Shown: positions 36,533 to 45,343 of the stretch, in pieces
How the letters are laid out: each line of letters opens with the position of its first letter
Numbering within the stretch: position 1 is the stretch's first letter
Source: Sphingomonas gei
GTDB taxonomy: Bacteria > Pseudomonadota > Alphaproteobacteria > Sphingomonadales > Sphingomonadaceae
NCBI RefSeq assembly: GCF_004792685.1
Contig: NZ_SRXT01000001.1
Location: 310,001-374,000 of the forward strand
Reading direction: 5' to 3'
DNA length: 64,000 bases
Position numbers and translations under genes: made by a program
The notes under the pieces: model-generated
What the model was told of the DNA's origin: nothing
The model's input: only the letters and a program-made list of their open reading frames with translations
Database searches by the model: none

Positions 36533-37135
36533 TCAGCTATCGCGATAGGCCGCACGCACGATCTCATGCGCCATCCGGGCACGCCTGCGGAAATAGCCCG
36601 ACACCTCGTGAAGCAGCGCACGTCGGCCGCGCTCGGCCGACGCCGCGATCGCATCTATTTGCGGGACGAGGTCCCCGAGCGCCAGCGTCTCCACCCTGCG
36701 GACCGCATGCAGCCGGTCGTTGATCGCCGCGATCGCGCGACGGTGCTCGAGATTTGCCGAGCCCTGCGCGATGGCCTGGAACAAGGCGGCGGTGCGCGCC
36801 GCGATATCCATGTCCGGCGCAACGGCCGGGCACAGCGGCAAGGATGCCGGGCTGCCGCTCCGGATCGCCAATGCGGTCACCTGTCCCGCCCAATGATACA
36901 GGTCCTGCAGGTCGGGCGCGGTCAGATGGGGCCGGTAGAAGCCCTCGCCGGTGCGGGTTTCGACCAGCCTCTCGCCGGTCAACTGATTGAGCGCGTCCCG
37001 CACCGGGGTCACGCTGCTGCCGAGCGATTCCGAGAGCAGGGCCGGGTCGAGCCGTTCGCCGGGATGGAATTCGGCATCGAGCAGGCGCGCTTTCAGCGCA
37101 TCATAGACGCGTTCCGAAGTCGCGCCGGCATTCAT
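36533..37135 (-). CDS. GntR-family transcriptional regulator (FCD-type)
   Basis: A 200-residue regulator. Residues about 7-70 form the GntR winged helix ('RVYDALKARLLDAEFHPGERLDPALLSESLGSSVTPVRDALNQLTGERLV'-type layout, with 'PVRDAL' in the recognition helix). The remainder is an all-helical effector domain of the FCD kind. I chose the ATG at 37135 because it overlaps the stop of the PhyH gene (ATGA) and starts the domain correctly. It is last in the luxI operon and only 128 bp upstream of the lasso precursor on the same strand, so it may link quorum sensing to lasso production. Confidence 0.85.
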   Translation of the reverse strand: MNAGATSERVYDALKARLLDAEFHPGERLDPALLSESLGSSVTPVRDALNQLTGERLVETRTGEGFYRPHLTAPDLQDLYHWAGQVTALAIRSGSPASLPLCPAVAPDMDIAARTAALFQAIAQGSANLEHRRAIAAINDRLHAVRRVETLALGDLVPQIDAIAASAERGRRALLHEVSGYFRRRARMAHEIVRAAYRDS

Positions 37136-38013
37136 GGCGCGTCTCGCTGTGCTGCGGCAAAGTCCGCAATCAGCGCAGCCTGATCCGGGCGCAGGGCATC
37201 GATCGCGGCAAGCGGGCGGACCGTGTCGGAATCCAGCAGGATCGAAGGGCATTGCCCTTCATAATTGCCGAGATTGGGTCGATGCTGGCGATAGCCGACC
37301 AGCGCGGCGAGCTCGGGCGCGAAGGCACGCGCGACCGCGGGCGGGTAGGCGAGCATCTGGTTCTCATAGGGCTTCAACCAGCCCAGCGAGTAGCCGACGA
37401 CCAGCCCGCGCCGTGCCTCTTGGGTCCGGTTGGCGCCCGCACCGTGCAGCGTCGAGCCGAGGAAGAGCAAGGCATCGCCGGGGTCCATCGCGGCGGCGAT
37501 GCCGGCGGATGCGGGCGGTGGGTCGAGTGCGGCGGCGCCGTGTGTGCCGGACCAGACCAGGGTCGCCCCGTTCTCGTCCCGGAACGGTGTTAGCGGCCAG
37601 ATCACGTTGAGGAGGCATTCGAGCGCGCCGGCCGGGACCCGCCACATATCCTGGTCGCGGTGCGGCATCTGCGCCGGTGCGCCGGGATGAATCGCGATCG
37701 CCTGGGCGACGTTGAGCTGGATACAGTCGCACCACGGCGCCAGCACCGCTTCGGCGATCCCCTGCACGACCGCGTGCTGGACAAGGCTCGCCATGCGGTC
37801 CGAGCGGGCGAGCAGGCGGCCGAAGCGCTTGGTGGTCTCGCCGTAGAAGCCGCCCTGGCAAAAGGGTGTCTCCGCGAACGCCGGCGCGAGCTCCGCGTCG
37901 AGCGCCGCGATCGTCGCGGCGGGAAGGGCGGACCGCAGGATGCACCATCCGTCCCGGGTGAGTCTGGCGCGCGTCTGATCGATCGCGGCGGCCAGCATCG
38001 GGTTGTGACTCAT
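37132..38013 (-). CDS. Phytanoyl-CoA dioxygenase (PhyH) family oxygenase
   Basis: A 293-residue Fe(II)/2-oxoglutarate dioxygenase. The metal triad is visible as 'MPHRDQDMW' (HxD) and 'GSTLHGAGAN' (His), with Arg in 'ARRGLVVGYS' for 2-oxoglutarate. GAGGAG sits just before the ATG at 38013, 16 bases after the luxI stop. Co-transcription with an autoinducer synthase suggests it makes or modifies a signal or a quorum-controlled metabolite. PhyH proteins hydroxylate many small molecules, so the substrate cannot be named. It could conceivably hydroxylate the lasso peptide, which is speculation. Confidence 0.88.
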   Translation of the reverse strand: MSHNPMLAAAIDQTRARLTRDGWCILRSALPAATIAALDAELAPAFAETPFCQGGFYGETTKRFGRLLARSDRMASLVQHAVVQGIAEAVLAPWCDCIQLNVAQAIAIHPGAPAQMPHRDQDMWRVPAGALECLLNVIWPLTPFRDENGATLVWSGTHGAAALDPPPASAGIAAAMDPGDALLFLGSTLHGAGANRTQEARRGLVVGYSLGWLKPYENQMLAYPPAVARAFAPELAALVGYRQHRPNLGNYEGQCPSILLDSDTVRPLAAIDALRPDQAALIADFAAAQRDAP

Positions 38014-38029
38014 ATCGACTCTCCTCGGA

Positions 38030-38650
38030 TCAGGCGGCTGCCAGGCTCTTGCCTTCAAGCAGGTCGGGGCGCGGGGCGATCCCCGCCGCGGCGAGCCGGC
38101 GCGGCGTATCGGGGTCGATGTCGATGGCGAGCGCGCCGAGCAGCTTGCCATCGACCGGCACCGGCAGCCCGAGCGGCCGGCAGCGCCAGCCAAAGGCGAG
38201 GATCTGCTGCAGCCAGCCCATCTCGGCGATGGCGGAATAGCCGCGGATCCCGTTCGCCAGCGCGTGGTCGGCTAGCGCGGCGACCAGCGTGTCGCGCACC
38301 GTGCGGCGCTCCTGCGCCGTCTGGCTCCGATCCAGGCAGAAGCGCGTCACCTCGAAGATGTCGTCGGCACGGGGCGGCGCGTCCTCGCACAGCTCGGGAT
38401 AGAAGCTGTCGAGGATATGCGGCCGCGTGGTCGGCAGCAGCCGCGCCGATCCAAGATGGCCGCCGTCGCGGTCGGCGAGGATGATATAGTGCGCGTGCGC
38501 GTCGTCGAACTGGTCGACTTCATAGGTGCCGTTGAGGACCGGCACGTCCCATTTCAGCAGATCGACGAACACCCGCTTCCGTGCGGCGAACATCGCCCGC
38601 ATCACCGCGTCCGGAACGGGGCAGGCTCCAGATCCCGTCACATGCAACAT
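38030..38650 (-). CDS. Acyl-homoserine-lactone synthase (LuxI family)
   Basis: A 206-residue autoinducer synthase. Conserved residues are present: Arg, Phe and Trp in 'ARKRVFVDLLKWDVP', the acidic pair in 'YEVDQFDD', Arg in 'GSARLLPTTRPHIL', and 'DIFEVTRFCL'. The C-terminal 'LAFGWRCRPLG' is typical of alphaproteobacterial enzymes. It should make an N-acyl-homoserine lactone from S-adenosylmethionine and an acyl-ACP or acyl-CoA. It lies 78 bp downstream of the luxR gene on the same strand and upstream of the PhyH gene. Confidence 0.93.
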   Translation of the reverse strand: MLHVTGSGACPVPDAVMRAMFAARKRVFVDLLKWDVPVLNGTYEVDQFDDAHAHYIILADRDGGHLGSARLLPTTRPHILDSFYPELCEDAPPRADDIFEVTRFCLDRSQTAQERRTVRDTLVAALADHALANGIRGYSAIAEMGWLQQILAFGWRCRPLGLPVPVDGKLLGALAIDIDPDTPRRLAAAGIAPRPDLLEGKSLAAA

Positions 38651-38728
38651 GGTCTCAACTCCTCGGTCGTGGGAGGACCAAGGGTCGCGATTAGCTGCCC
38701 GGCGGGATATGCCGGAAAAGGGGTATAG

Positions 38729-39478
38729 TCAGCGCTTGAAAATGTCGGTGAAGGTGAGCGTTCCGTCGAACAGCGCCCGGATCGCCACCAATGTCCGTTT
38801 GTTCACGCCGTACCGCTCGCACGCCTGCTTGATATGGCGCGCCACGGTCTCCTCGCTGAGCCCCAGGATGCGGCTGATCTCCCAGTCGCCCTTGCCGCGG
38901 GCGGCCCACAGGATGCAGTCGCGTTGTCGGTCGGTCAGCACCGGCGCCTCCTCTTCGGTATCGATCTTTCGCGTCGACCACAGCCGCCGCGCGCCCTCGA
39001 AGGCGAACAGGCCGGCCCATTGCGCCAGCGGCAGCATCGTCTCGGGCAGCGGCCGGTCGGCGCCATTGGCGAACGAGCAGGAGCCCAGCGTCTCGCCGGG
39101 GATATTGGCCGGCACGGTAAACCCGTCGCCGATGCCCTGCTCCGAGCCGAGCGCGAGCACGCGCCGGTCGCCGGCGGTCAGCGCGATCAGGTCGTGCATC
39201 CGCGACCAGGGAAAGCCGAGGCTCGTCTTATGGCTGGCGCGATGCACCGGGTCCGAAATGCCCAGCGCCTGTTCGTCATAATAATCGGCCCATTGCGCGG
39301 GGTAGTTATGCAGCCGGATCGCCGTGCCCGAGGCGCTCAGGATATCGACATGATGGGTCAGCGCGAAATACTGGAACCCCAGGATTTCGCATATCTCGAC
39401 CATCGCCGCGGCCAGGTCGTCGCTGTTCGTCGCAGCCTCCACGGCTTGGACGAACTGTCCCATTGTGTGCATGCCCAT
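38729..39478 (-). CDS. LuxR-family autoinducer-responsive regulator
   Basis: A 249-residue regulator. The autoinducer-binding domain has the expected Trp/Tyr/Asp/Pro series in 'QWADYYDEQALGISDPVHRA' and 'FPWSR'. The C-terminal GerE helix-turn-helix is 'LTDRQRDCILWAARGKGDWEISRILGLSEETVARHIKQA'-like, with the conserved Glu and Gly residues. The start is uncertain: ATGs at 39478, 39472 and 39463 and an upstream one at 39511 are in frame and none has a strong ribosome site. It should bind the lactone made by the neighbouring synthase and control the luxI-phyH-gntR operon. Confidence 0.9.
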   Translation of the reverse strand: MGMHTMGQFVQAVEAATNSDDLAAAMVEICEILGFQYFALTHHVDILSASGTAIRLHNYPAQWADYYDEQALGISDPVHRASHKTSLGFPWSRMHDLIALTAGDRRVLALGSEQGIGDGFTVPANIPGETLGSCSFANGADRPLPETMLPLAQWAGLFAFEGARRLWSTRKIDTEEEAPVLTDRQRDCILWAARGKGDWEISRILGLSEETVARHIKQACERYGVNKRTLVAIRALFDGTLTFTDIFKR

Positions 39479-39754
39479 CGGGCACCCACTCGACCATGGG
39501 CGGCATCTCAAGCTGCCGCGGACCCCGTGATCGACCTTTCATGCTCTCTCTGGCCGGACGGCGGCTTCTCACACCGTCGTCAGGCAATAGGCAGACAAAT
39601 CGTCGCATCTACAGTGGCTTGGAGAGCAAAGGAGTCAAGTTTATATTGTCAATATATTTGGAATCCGTCGGAGAGATCTAATCATCCATTTTGGAGGAAT
39701 TTACCTCCGGTCCGATTGGACTGTCGCTCCTCATGACGTGGCAGGGCTGATCGC

Positions 39755-40532
39755 ATGGCGGGCGACTGGCGCGACGCGCGTTCCTATGCACGGCTGCGCG
39801 GCATCGATCGCGCCGGCCTGATGTGGGAATGGCTGCGCCGCGACCCCAGCTATGTCGCCTGGTACACCCGCGCCAGCACCGCGACGCGCGGCGCGAGCGG
39901 GCTCGCACCCGGCGCCGACCCCGTCCTGTGGGGGATTCACTTTCGCCGAGCGGCCGGAGGTCGAGGCCCCCGACGCGCGGATCCTCTGGCGTGCCGATTT
40001 CGATCCGGGGACGCTCCACGTCGTCGCGGCACCCATCGGGCGCGGCGATCCCGATGCGATCGATCCCGCCGCACTGGCACCCTGGCTGACGATCGTGCGC
40101 GACGGGCAGGGCGAGCATGCTGTGCTGTCGGATGGCTGGCACCATATCCGGCTCGATGTGGAGCAGGGTAGTCTGGCCGCTGGCGAACCCGTCCTGCTCC
40201 ACTATCGGCTGAAGGGGATTGCGACCGCGGAGCCGCGGATCCTGCCGTTGCGGCGGCTGATCGACCTGTGCCGCAACCGCCGCTTCTCGAAGTCGCTCTA
40301 TCCGCCCGACCCGCGGGTGGAGCGCTGGATCCTGGCGCTCCGCGTCCATGATGCCGTTATGGACGGCGCGAGCCAGCGCGAGATTGCCCGTGTTCTGTTC
40401 GACGATGCGCCGGTGCGCGGCGAGGGGGATCGGCGGTCGGATTCGATCCGGTCCCGGGTACGGCGGCTTGTTGGCGAAGCCCGTCGTCTCGCCGGCGGCG
40501 GCTATCGGGCGCTGATGCGGCGGGGGGACTGA
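39755..40532 (+). pseudogene. DUF2285-type transcriptional regulator gene, frameshifted
   Basis: Two frames together give one DUF2285-like protein of the kind found on sphingomonad mobile elements. Frame one (from the ATG at 39755) reads MAGDWRDARSYARLRGIDRAG, then 'WEWLRRDPSYVAWYTRAS'. About residue 60, after 'PVLWGIHF', homology continues in the +1 frame as 'AERPEVEAPDARILWRADF' and runs to the DUF2285 helix-turn-helix end at 40532 ('PLRRLIDLCRNRRFSKSLY', 'REIARVLFDDAPV'). A single extra base near 39937-39955, where there is a run of five Gs and a TTTCGCC, explains this. It may be a true mutation, a sequencing error or a programmed shift. Confidence 0.75.
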
Positions 40533-40744
40533 GGTGAGGGCTGGCGCCCCGCACGCCGGCGGCGTGCGACCGCCGCTCTATGGCCGCCTGCGGCCGGCCA
40601 CCGAGCCCCGCGCGGCGGGTCTCGGCCTGACGGTGACGATCGGCTGGCGGGGTAGCAGACGCGCGACCCCCACTCGGTAAGGACCAGCAGAGCAAGTTGG
40701 GGCCGTTGCGCGGAACGGCAACGGAACTAGCGTGAAGCGACGTT

Positions 40745-43075
40745 ATGTTCTATGTTCGTTCCTTGATATCTGGAGTCCGCGAATTGAAGGGTTCGACCGC
40801 AGATAGTTTGGGCGACATCTACGCCGACCGGCCCGGCATGGTGGTCAGGGAGCTCAAGGGAGCGGGCATTGATCGCGACGCGCATCGGTCTTCCTCGATT
40901 GACGAAGCTCGGAGTGCGATGGAGGCATTCCCCCGGCACATGGATGAGATCCTCGCCGTTTTTCGGGAGGCCTACCCGCTTCACATCATCGCGACGATCG
41001 CGTGCTGGGGCATGAGCCACCCCGCCGGACCGGACGAGGTTTCGACCGACGGGCTCATCAAGGGGATCGAACAACATCATATCGAGCTGCTTCAGGCACT
41101 GTTGCTGACCCTTGAGCACTGGGAATGGGGCCGTGAGCCCGCCAGCAATCAGCAGATCCAGACTGCGATCGATGCGGTGCAGGCGCTTGCGACGGCCTTC
41201 CATAGACGAAGACTGATCCAGCTCGAAGATCTGGGCGATGACCTGGATCGCTTGATCAGCGCGGGATTGCAGGAGCGGATGCGCGACCACACCCAGATGG
41301 TACGCAACTGGGGCTATTATGACGACATGGTCCGGATCGTCCGGTCACTCCATGCGCCCCTGGATGACGCTTTCGCAGCGCGTCACGGGTACAGCCCAAG
41401 CGATATGGTCGATATTGCCGAGGCGCTGGTCGATCTGCACCAGGAGCGGATCGGCGGACGTTTCGTGCTCCTCAAGGACATTTTCCGCGGTCGCACCCGC
41501 AAAGCGATCGTTCATGGGTTCTTCTCGCGCTACGAAGGCGTGGCCGGAGACCCAGACGCATTCCTGGCGTCGCTCCCGAAGCGGATGCCGCTTCGCCATC
41601 TGAGGACCATGCTGCTGAGCCATGCCGACCGCTGGCTCGTGATGGAGATGCGGGTCGAGCCGGGCGTGATCGCGGAGCGGCTCGGCAAGCCGGTGGCGCT
41701 GGTCACCAAGGTTTTCGAGGCGCTTGCGCTGCGCCCCGGATCGCTGCGGCAGCACGAGAAGGAGCATCTCTTCCTTTCCAATCCCGTGTGGCTGAAGCCT
41801 GCCGTGCAGGTCGATAGCGACTTCCTCTTTTTCGCGCCGCAGTCGCACGTCAGTTTCCTGCCGGCGATATTGCGCACCCTCGTCGCGGAAGCTGGAATGG
41901 CCAAGGCGCTGGAGAAGCGGCGAACGGTCTATCTCGAGGAGGAGATGGCGCGCGTCATCGGTGAGGTTCTTCCCTCGGCGACGTTGCTGCCCAATGTGAA
42001 ATGGTACTGGGAAGGCGTCCGCTATGAAACGGACCTGATCGCCGTGCTGGATCGGGTGGTGCTGATCGCCGAAGCCAAGTCCGGTGGGCTGACCGCCAGC
42101 GGCCTGCGCGGGGCACCCGATTCTGTCCGCAAGCATGTGCGGTCGCTGGTCGTCGAGCCCGCGATCCAGTCGGCGCGCTTGCGCGATATCCTTCTGGCGG
42201 CGAGGAATGGAGAGGGCGATGCGCGCGCGGTTGTGGAAGGGTTGGGTCTCGGGGTCGATCCCGCGAAGATCGACACGATCATCCGCGTTTCGGTGACCCT
42301 GGACGATTTCTCGACATTGGCGTCCGCCCAGGCTGACCTGAAGCGGACGGGATTGGTTCCGGATGATGTCGACCTTCCCCCGACCATGGGGCTGGCCGAC
42401 CTTTGCACCTGCGCGCATATCCTCGACGACCCGCTCTACTTTCTCCACTATCTCGCCAAGCGCGAGCGGTTCCAGAGCCAGGTTCCGATCTTCGGTGACG
42501 AGCTGGACTATCTCGGCACCTATCTGGTTTGCGGCCTCGAGTTGCCGGAGATCGAGGCCGGCACGCACAAAGGCATGTTCAGCGGCATGTCTCAGGCGAT
42601 CGACCGCTATTATATGGGACGCGGCATCGGACGGCATGGCCCAAAGCCACGCCCGGCGGTGGAGCTCTATGTCGCTGCGGTCCTCGACCGCCTGCGCTCG
42701 CGAGCGACGCCGAGCTGGACGACGATGGGTCTCGCGCTGCTCGATGCGGTCCCCCCTGGCTCGGAAGAATTTGTCGAAGAGGCGCTGGAGGAGCTCGCAG
42801 AGCAGGTCAGCGCAATCGGTCCTGATCCGGACCGACCAGGCGCACTGGTGGCAAGCGGCGCCTGCGGACATGCGGTCGCGGTGTTTCACGTCTTTCCGAA
42901 GGCGCTTGAGGACGGGGTGCTCGACCGGATGGTGCTACTCGCCGACGACGCGATGGAGACGCTCGACACGCGGCGGTGCGTCGCGTTCGCGCGCATGCTC
43001 GAGCGCTGGGATCTTCCCTACGCCTATGCGGCGCCGATCCGGGTGCCCGCGGAACCGCCAGTCGCAGCCGGCTAG
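40745..43075 (+). CDS. Large unknown protein with a PD-(D/E)XK-like nuclease core
   Basis: A 776-residue protein without signal or membrane segments. Around residues 405-455 is a likely restriction-endonuclease-type core: 'LPNVKWYWEGVRYETDLIAVLDRVVLIAEAKSGG', with Asp in 'TDLI' and the E-x-K of 'AEAKSGG' forming the expected D-(x)n-ExK pattern. The N-terminal 400 residues are mostly helical and unrecognised; the C-terminal part has 'DRYYMGRGIGRHGPKPRP'. The following gene starts 3 bases after its stop. The start may lie further downstream (ATG codons at about residues 32 and 59). A role in nucleic-acid defence is inferred. Confidence 0.7.
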   Translation: MFYVRSLISGVRELKGSTADSLGDIYADRPGMVVRELKGAGIDRDAHRSSSIDEARSAMEAFPRHMDEILAVFREAYPLHIIATIACWGMSHPAGPDEVSTDGLIKGIEQHHIELLQALLLTLEHWEWGREPASNQQIQTAIDAVQALATAFHRRRLIQLEDLGDDLDRLISAGLQERMRDHTQMVRNWGYYDDMVRIVRSLHAPLDDAFAARHGYSPSDMVDIAEALVDLHQERIGGRFVLLKDIFRGRTRKAIVHGFFSRYEGVAGDPDAFLASLPKRMPLRHLRTMLLSHADRWLVMEMRVEPGVIAERLGKPVALVTKVFEALALRPGSLRQHEKEHLFLSNPVWLKPAVQVDSDFLFFAPQSHVSFLPAILRTLVAEAGMAKALEKRRTVYLEEEMARVIGEVLPSATLLPNVKWYWEGVRYETDLIAVLDRVVLIAEAKSGGLTASGLRGAPDSVRKHVRSLVVEPAIQSARLRDILLAARNGEGDARAVVEGLGLGVDPAKIDTIIRVSVTLDDFSTLASAQADLKRTGLVPDDVDLPPTMGLADLCTCAHILDDPLYFLHYLAKRERFQSQVPIFGDELDYLGTYLVCGLELPEIEAGTHKGMFSGMSQAIDRYYMGRGIGRHGPKPRPAVELYVAAVLDRLRSRATPSWTTMGLALLDAVPPGSEEFVEEALEELAEQVSAIGPDPDRPGALVASGACGHAVAVFHVFPKALEDGVLDRMVLLADDAMETLDTRRCVAFARMLERWDLPYAYAAPIRVPAEPPVAAG

Positions 43076-43078
43076 ACA

Positions 43079-44116
43079 ATGCCCTCCAGCGTTCACACCA
43101 TTCCGCGCAACCGGATGCGCTGGATCCCGCGGGACCTGCGCCTCGCGCACGAATATTGTTTCTTTCTCCATGACGAGTGTGTGCGGCTGCTCGCCGAATA
43201 TGAGGCGGCCAGAGCGCACATCGTCACGGTCAAATTTCGCAGTAAGGTCGAGAACAAGGCCTTTTCGAAGATCGCCAGGACGAGCCCTGTCGAGGCCATG
43301 CGCGCTACCGGCTATCCCGAAGAGGCGCGCCGGGTAATCCTCAACACCATCACCATGGCGATGGTGTCAGACTGCCTGCATCACCTCTATGAGGCGCTGC
43401 GCTGCATGGAGAAGCGCAAGGTCATCGTTGCGCACAACCTACTGCGCAAGCCGCTCACCGACAATCTGATGTATCTGTCCTGGATGCTCGGCGACGAGGA
43501 CGCCTTCTATGCGACGTTCACCGCGGAGGATGGCGATGCCGTCATATCGCGCGCGATGGCCAGTCAGCGCTTCGCCATCCTCGAAACGACCCTCGCGGCG
43601 CTCCCGATCTCCAATGTGTTGACGGCAGCATTCGTCCATCGGAGCCTCTTCGACCGCAACAATCCGTCCGGCCTGTACGGGTTGTTCCAGCACGCGGTCC
43701 ATCTCGTCACTGCGAAGCATGCTGAGCTGCGAACCGAGGCGGAGAATTTCAACTTCATCTTCAAGAACTATGCCGACGACGATCTGTACGAGCTTCTCTA
43801 CGACATACTCCCCCAGCTGATGCTGTACCTGGCGCATGTCATTGCCGGGCTCTTCGACCGGATGCGGCCGATGGACGCCGGGGCGCACAGGGCGTTCGAG
43901 GTACGCTCGATTCTCGGTCTCTATTTTGTCGAGGGCGGCGAGAATGAGGGACATGCCCTTGCTCAACTGGAGAATGTGCGTGGCTTCCACTGCGCGGCGT
44001 GCAAGCATCCCTTCTCGTTGACGCCGCACAACGGGGCGCGGCTTGTGCTTTCGGAATCCTACCGATGCGTCAGCTGTCGGCGGGTCCAGCCATTCCCCTA
44101 TTCTTGGCTGTTTTAG
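43079..44116 (+). CDS. Unknown protein with C-terminal zinc ribbon
   Basis: A 345-residue, mostly helical protein. The C-terminus has a clear zinc ribbon: 'HCAACKHPF' and, about 25 residues later, 'YRCVSCRRVQPF'. The central part 'EKRKVIVAHNLLRKPLTDNLMYLSWML' resembles helical domains of unknown HEPN-like proteins, though no catalytic R-x4-6-H motif is obvious. It is packed 3 bases behind the nuclease-like gene, so they probably act together. Function not recognised. Confidence 0.65.
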   Translation: MPSSVHTIPRNRMRWIPRDLRLAHEYCFFLHDECVRLLAEYEAARAHIVTVKFRSKVENKAFSKIARTSPVEAMRATGYPEEARRVILNTITMAMVSDCLHHLYEALRCMEKRKVIVAHNLLRKPLTDNLMYLSWMLGDEDAFYATFTAEDGDAVISRAMASQRFAILETTLAALPISNVLTAAFVHRSLFDRNNPSGLYGLFQHAVHLVTAKHAELRTEAENFNFIFKNYADDDLYELLYDILPQLMLYLAHVIAGLFDRMRPMDAGAHRAFEVRSILGLYFVEGGENEGHALAQLENVRGFHCAACKHPFSLTPHNGARLVLSESYRCVSCRRVQPFPYSWLF

Positions 44117-44172
44117 GCAGCGGAGTGGGATTGGAATGCTGGCGTGCGAACCTCGATCCGGATGGAACAGCG

Positions 44173-45303
44173 ATGACCGACGAGACCAGTGAGGACAGAT
44201 TGAAGCGCCTGGCGCAAGCCGGCGATTGGGTCATGAAGTTCGCCGAACTCCAGGGGCAGGATGGCGAGCCGCCGCGATCGATTACCTTTGTCGGCATCGA
44301 ATTCAAGCCATTGGCCTATCAGCAGCTCGTCGACGCGCGGTTGCACCAGCCGGTGACCGTGCCGCTCGACTGGCACAATGCCAGATTGGTCGAGACGGAC
44401 GTCCCGGGCGTCGATCTCGACGGCATCGCGAAGGGTAACGCGACGCTCGAAAGCATATTCTCCTCGACAACGGTGAGCCTTCAGCGCGGCGGCTGGCTTC
44501 CCTCGGGGCTGGCTGTCACCCGTCGCGGAGTGACCGTGCTGCCCGACCGCAACGTCGTCGCCCAGATCAAGGCCCGGTATGACGGCGGTGCCGTCGTCAC
44601 GGCGGATCGCGACTTCCTCGACATGCTCGCCGATCTTGAGGTGCGGATAAACCCGTTGCTGTTCGCGATGGAAGGAAACGGGCGCGGCGTTCCTGCGCCC
44701 TCGCTTGTGGAGGCGCAGCTTCAGGAGGCCGTCCAGCTCATCCGCGAGGCGCTGCCCAAGGCGGAACTGGTCATTGGCGACGACAATCTGAAGGGCGCGC
44801 TCGGTCTGATTGAGGATACCCGCCCGGGCCTCGAGCGAAGGCAGGCCTTTTTGCTCGATATCGCACCGTCGCTGGACCCACCTACCAGCCGCCGCATGCT
44901 CGATGCGCGGTGGCGGGAGATACTGGAAGCAGCCGATCGCCATGGCGTGCCGCTTGCCACACTGGTCGTCCTCGCCGCGTTGAGCGCAGCCGCCGTGCCC
45001 AATTCCGGGAGCCCGGCCAAGAAGGTCCTCAAGTTCCGCCCGGGCTATGCCGAGGGCGACGCCTATAACGCGCTCGCCGACCTGCGATCGCTCGAACTCC
45101 TGATCCACCTCTACGCACTGTTTCCGGAGGAGCGGCCGGCGCTCTTTACCGCGGACAAGGCGCTGGCGCTGTTCTGGACCGGCATCCAGCCACACGGTTT
45201 CCGGATGGAATCGGATGGGCTGACCTTTGACCTTGCCCCGGTAGAAGCGCTGCTTCCCGGCGATACGATCACGCGCTGGCAGGAGGCGATCCGGGCAGAA
45301 TGA
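44173..45303 (+). CDS. Unknown protein with PIN-like features
   Basis: A 376-residue soluble protein, third in the same-strand series after the zinc-ribbon gene. 'RGVTVLPDRNVVAQIKARY' resembles the first acidic strand of PIN-type nucleases, and 'ERPALFTADKALALFWTGI' near the C-terminus resembles the later Asp-bearing strand. Intervening sequence is long, so this would be a PIN domain with an insertion. I chose the ATG at 44173 (MTDETSEDRLKRL); an upstream start would overlap the preceding gene. Function inferred only weakly. Confidence 0.6.
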   Translation: MTDETSEDRLKRLAQAGDWVMKFAELQGQDGEPPRSITFVGIEFKPLAYQQLVDARLHQPVTVPLDWHNARLVETDVPGVDLDGIAKGNATLESIFSSTTVSLQRGGWLPSGLAVTRRGVTVLPDRNVVAQIKARYDGGAVVTADRDFLDMLADLEVRINPLLFAMEGNGRGVPAPSLVEAQLQEAVQLIREALPKAELVIGDDNLKGALGLIEDTRPGLERRQAFLLDIAPSLDPPTSRRMLDARWREILEAADRHGVPLATLVVLAALSAAAVPNSGSPAKKVLKFRPGYAEGDAYNALADLRSLELLIHLYALFPEERPALFTADKALALFWTGIQPHGFRMESDGLTFDLAPVEALLPGDTITRWQEAIRAE

Positions 45304-45343
45304 TGCGAGACCCGGCTGGTTCAGGTCGATGCCGAAGTGCCGC

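Noticed and set aside
38651..38728. Possible lux box in the luxR-luxI gap (CCGGC-n7-GCCGG near 38700)
   Set aside because: The dyad is short and GC-only, unlike usual 18-20 bp lux boxes, and its distance to any -35 element is unclear.
39678..40349. Long minus-strand frame opposite the DUF2285 gene
   Set aside because: It mirrors the plus-strand coding sequence and is rich in Arg/Gly/Ala typical of antisense frames; the plus-strand halves match a known family.
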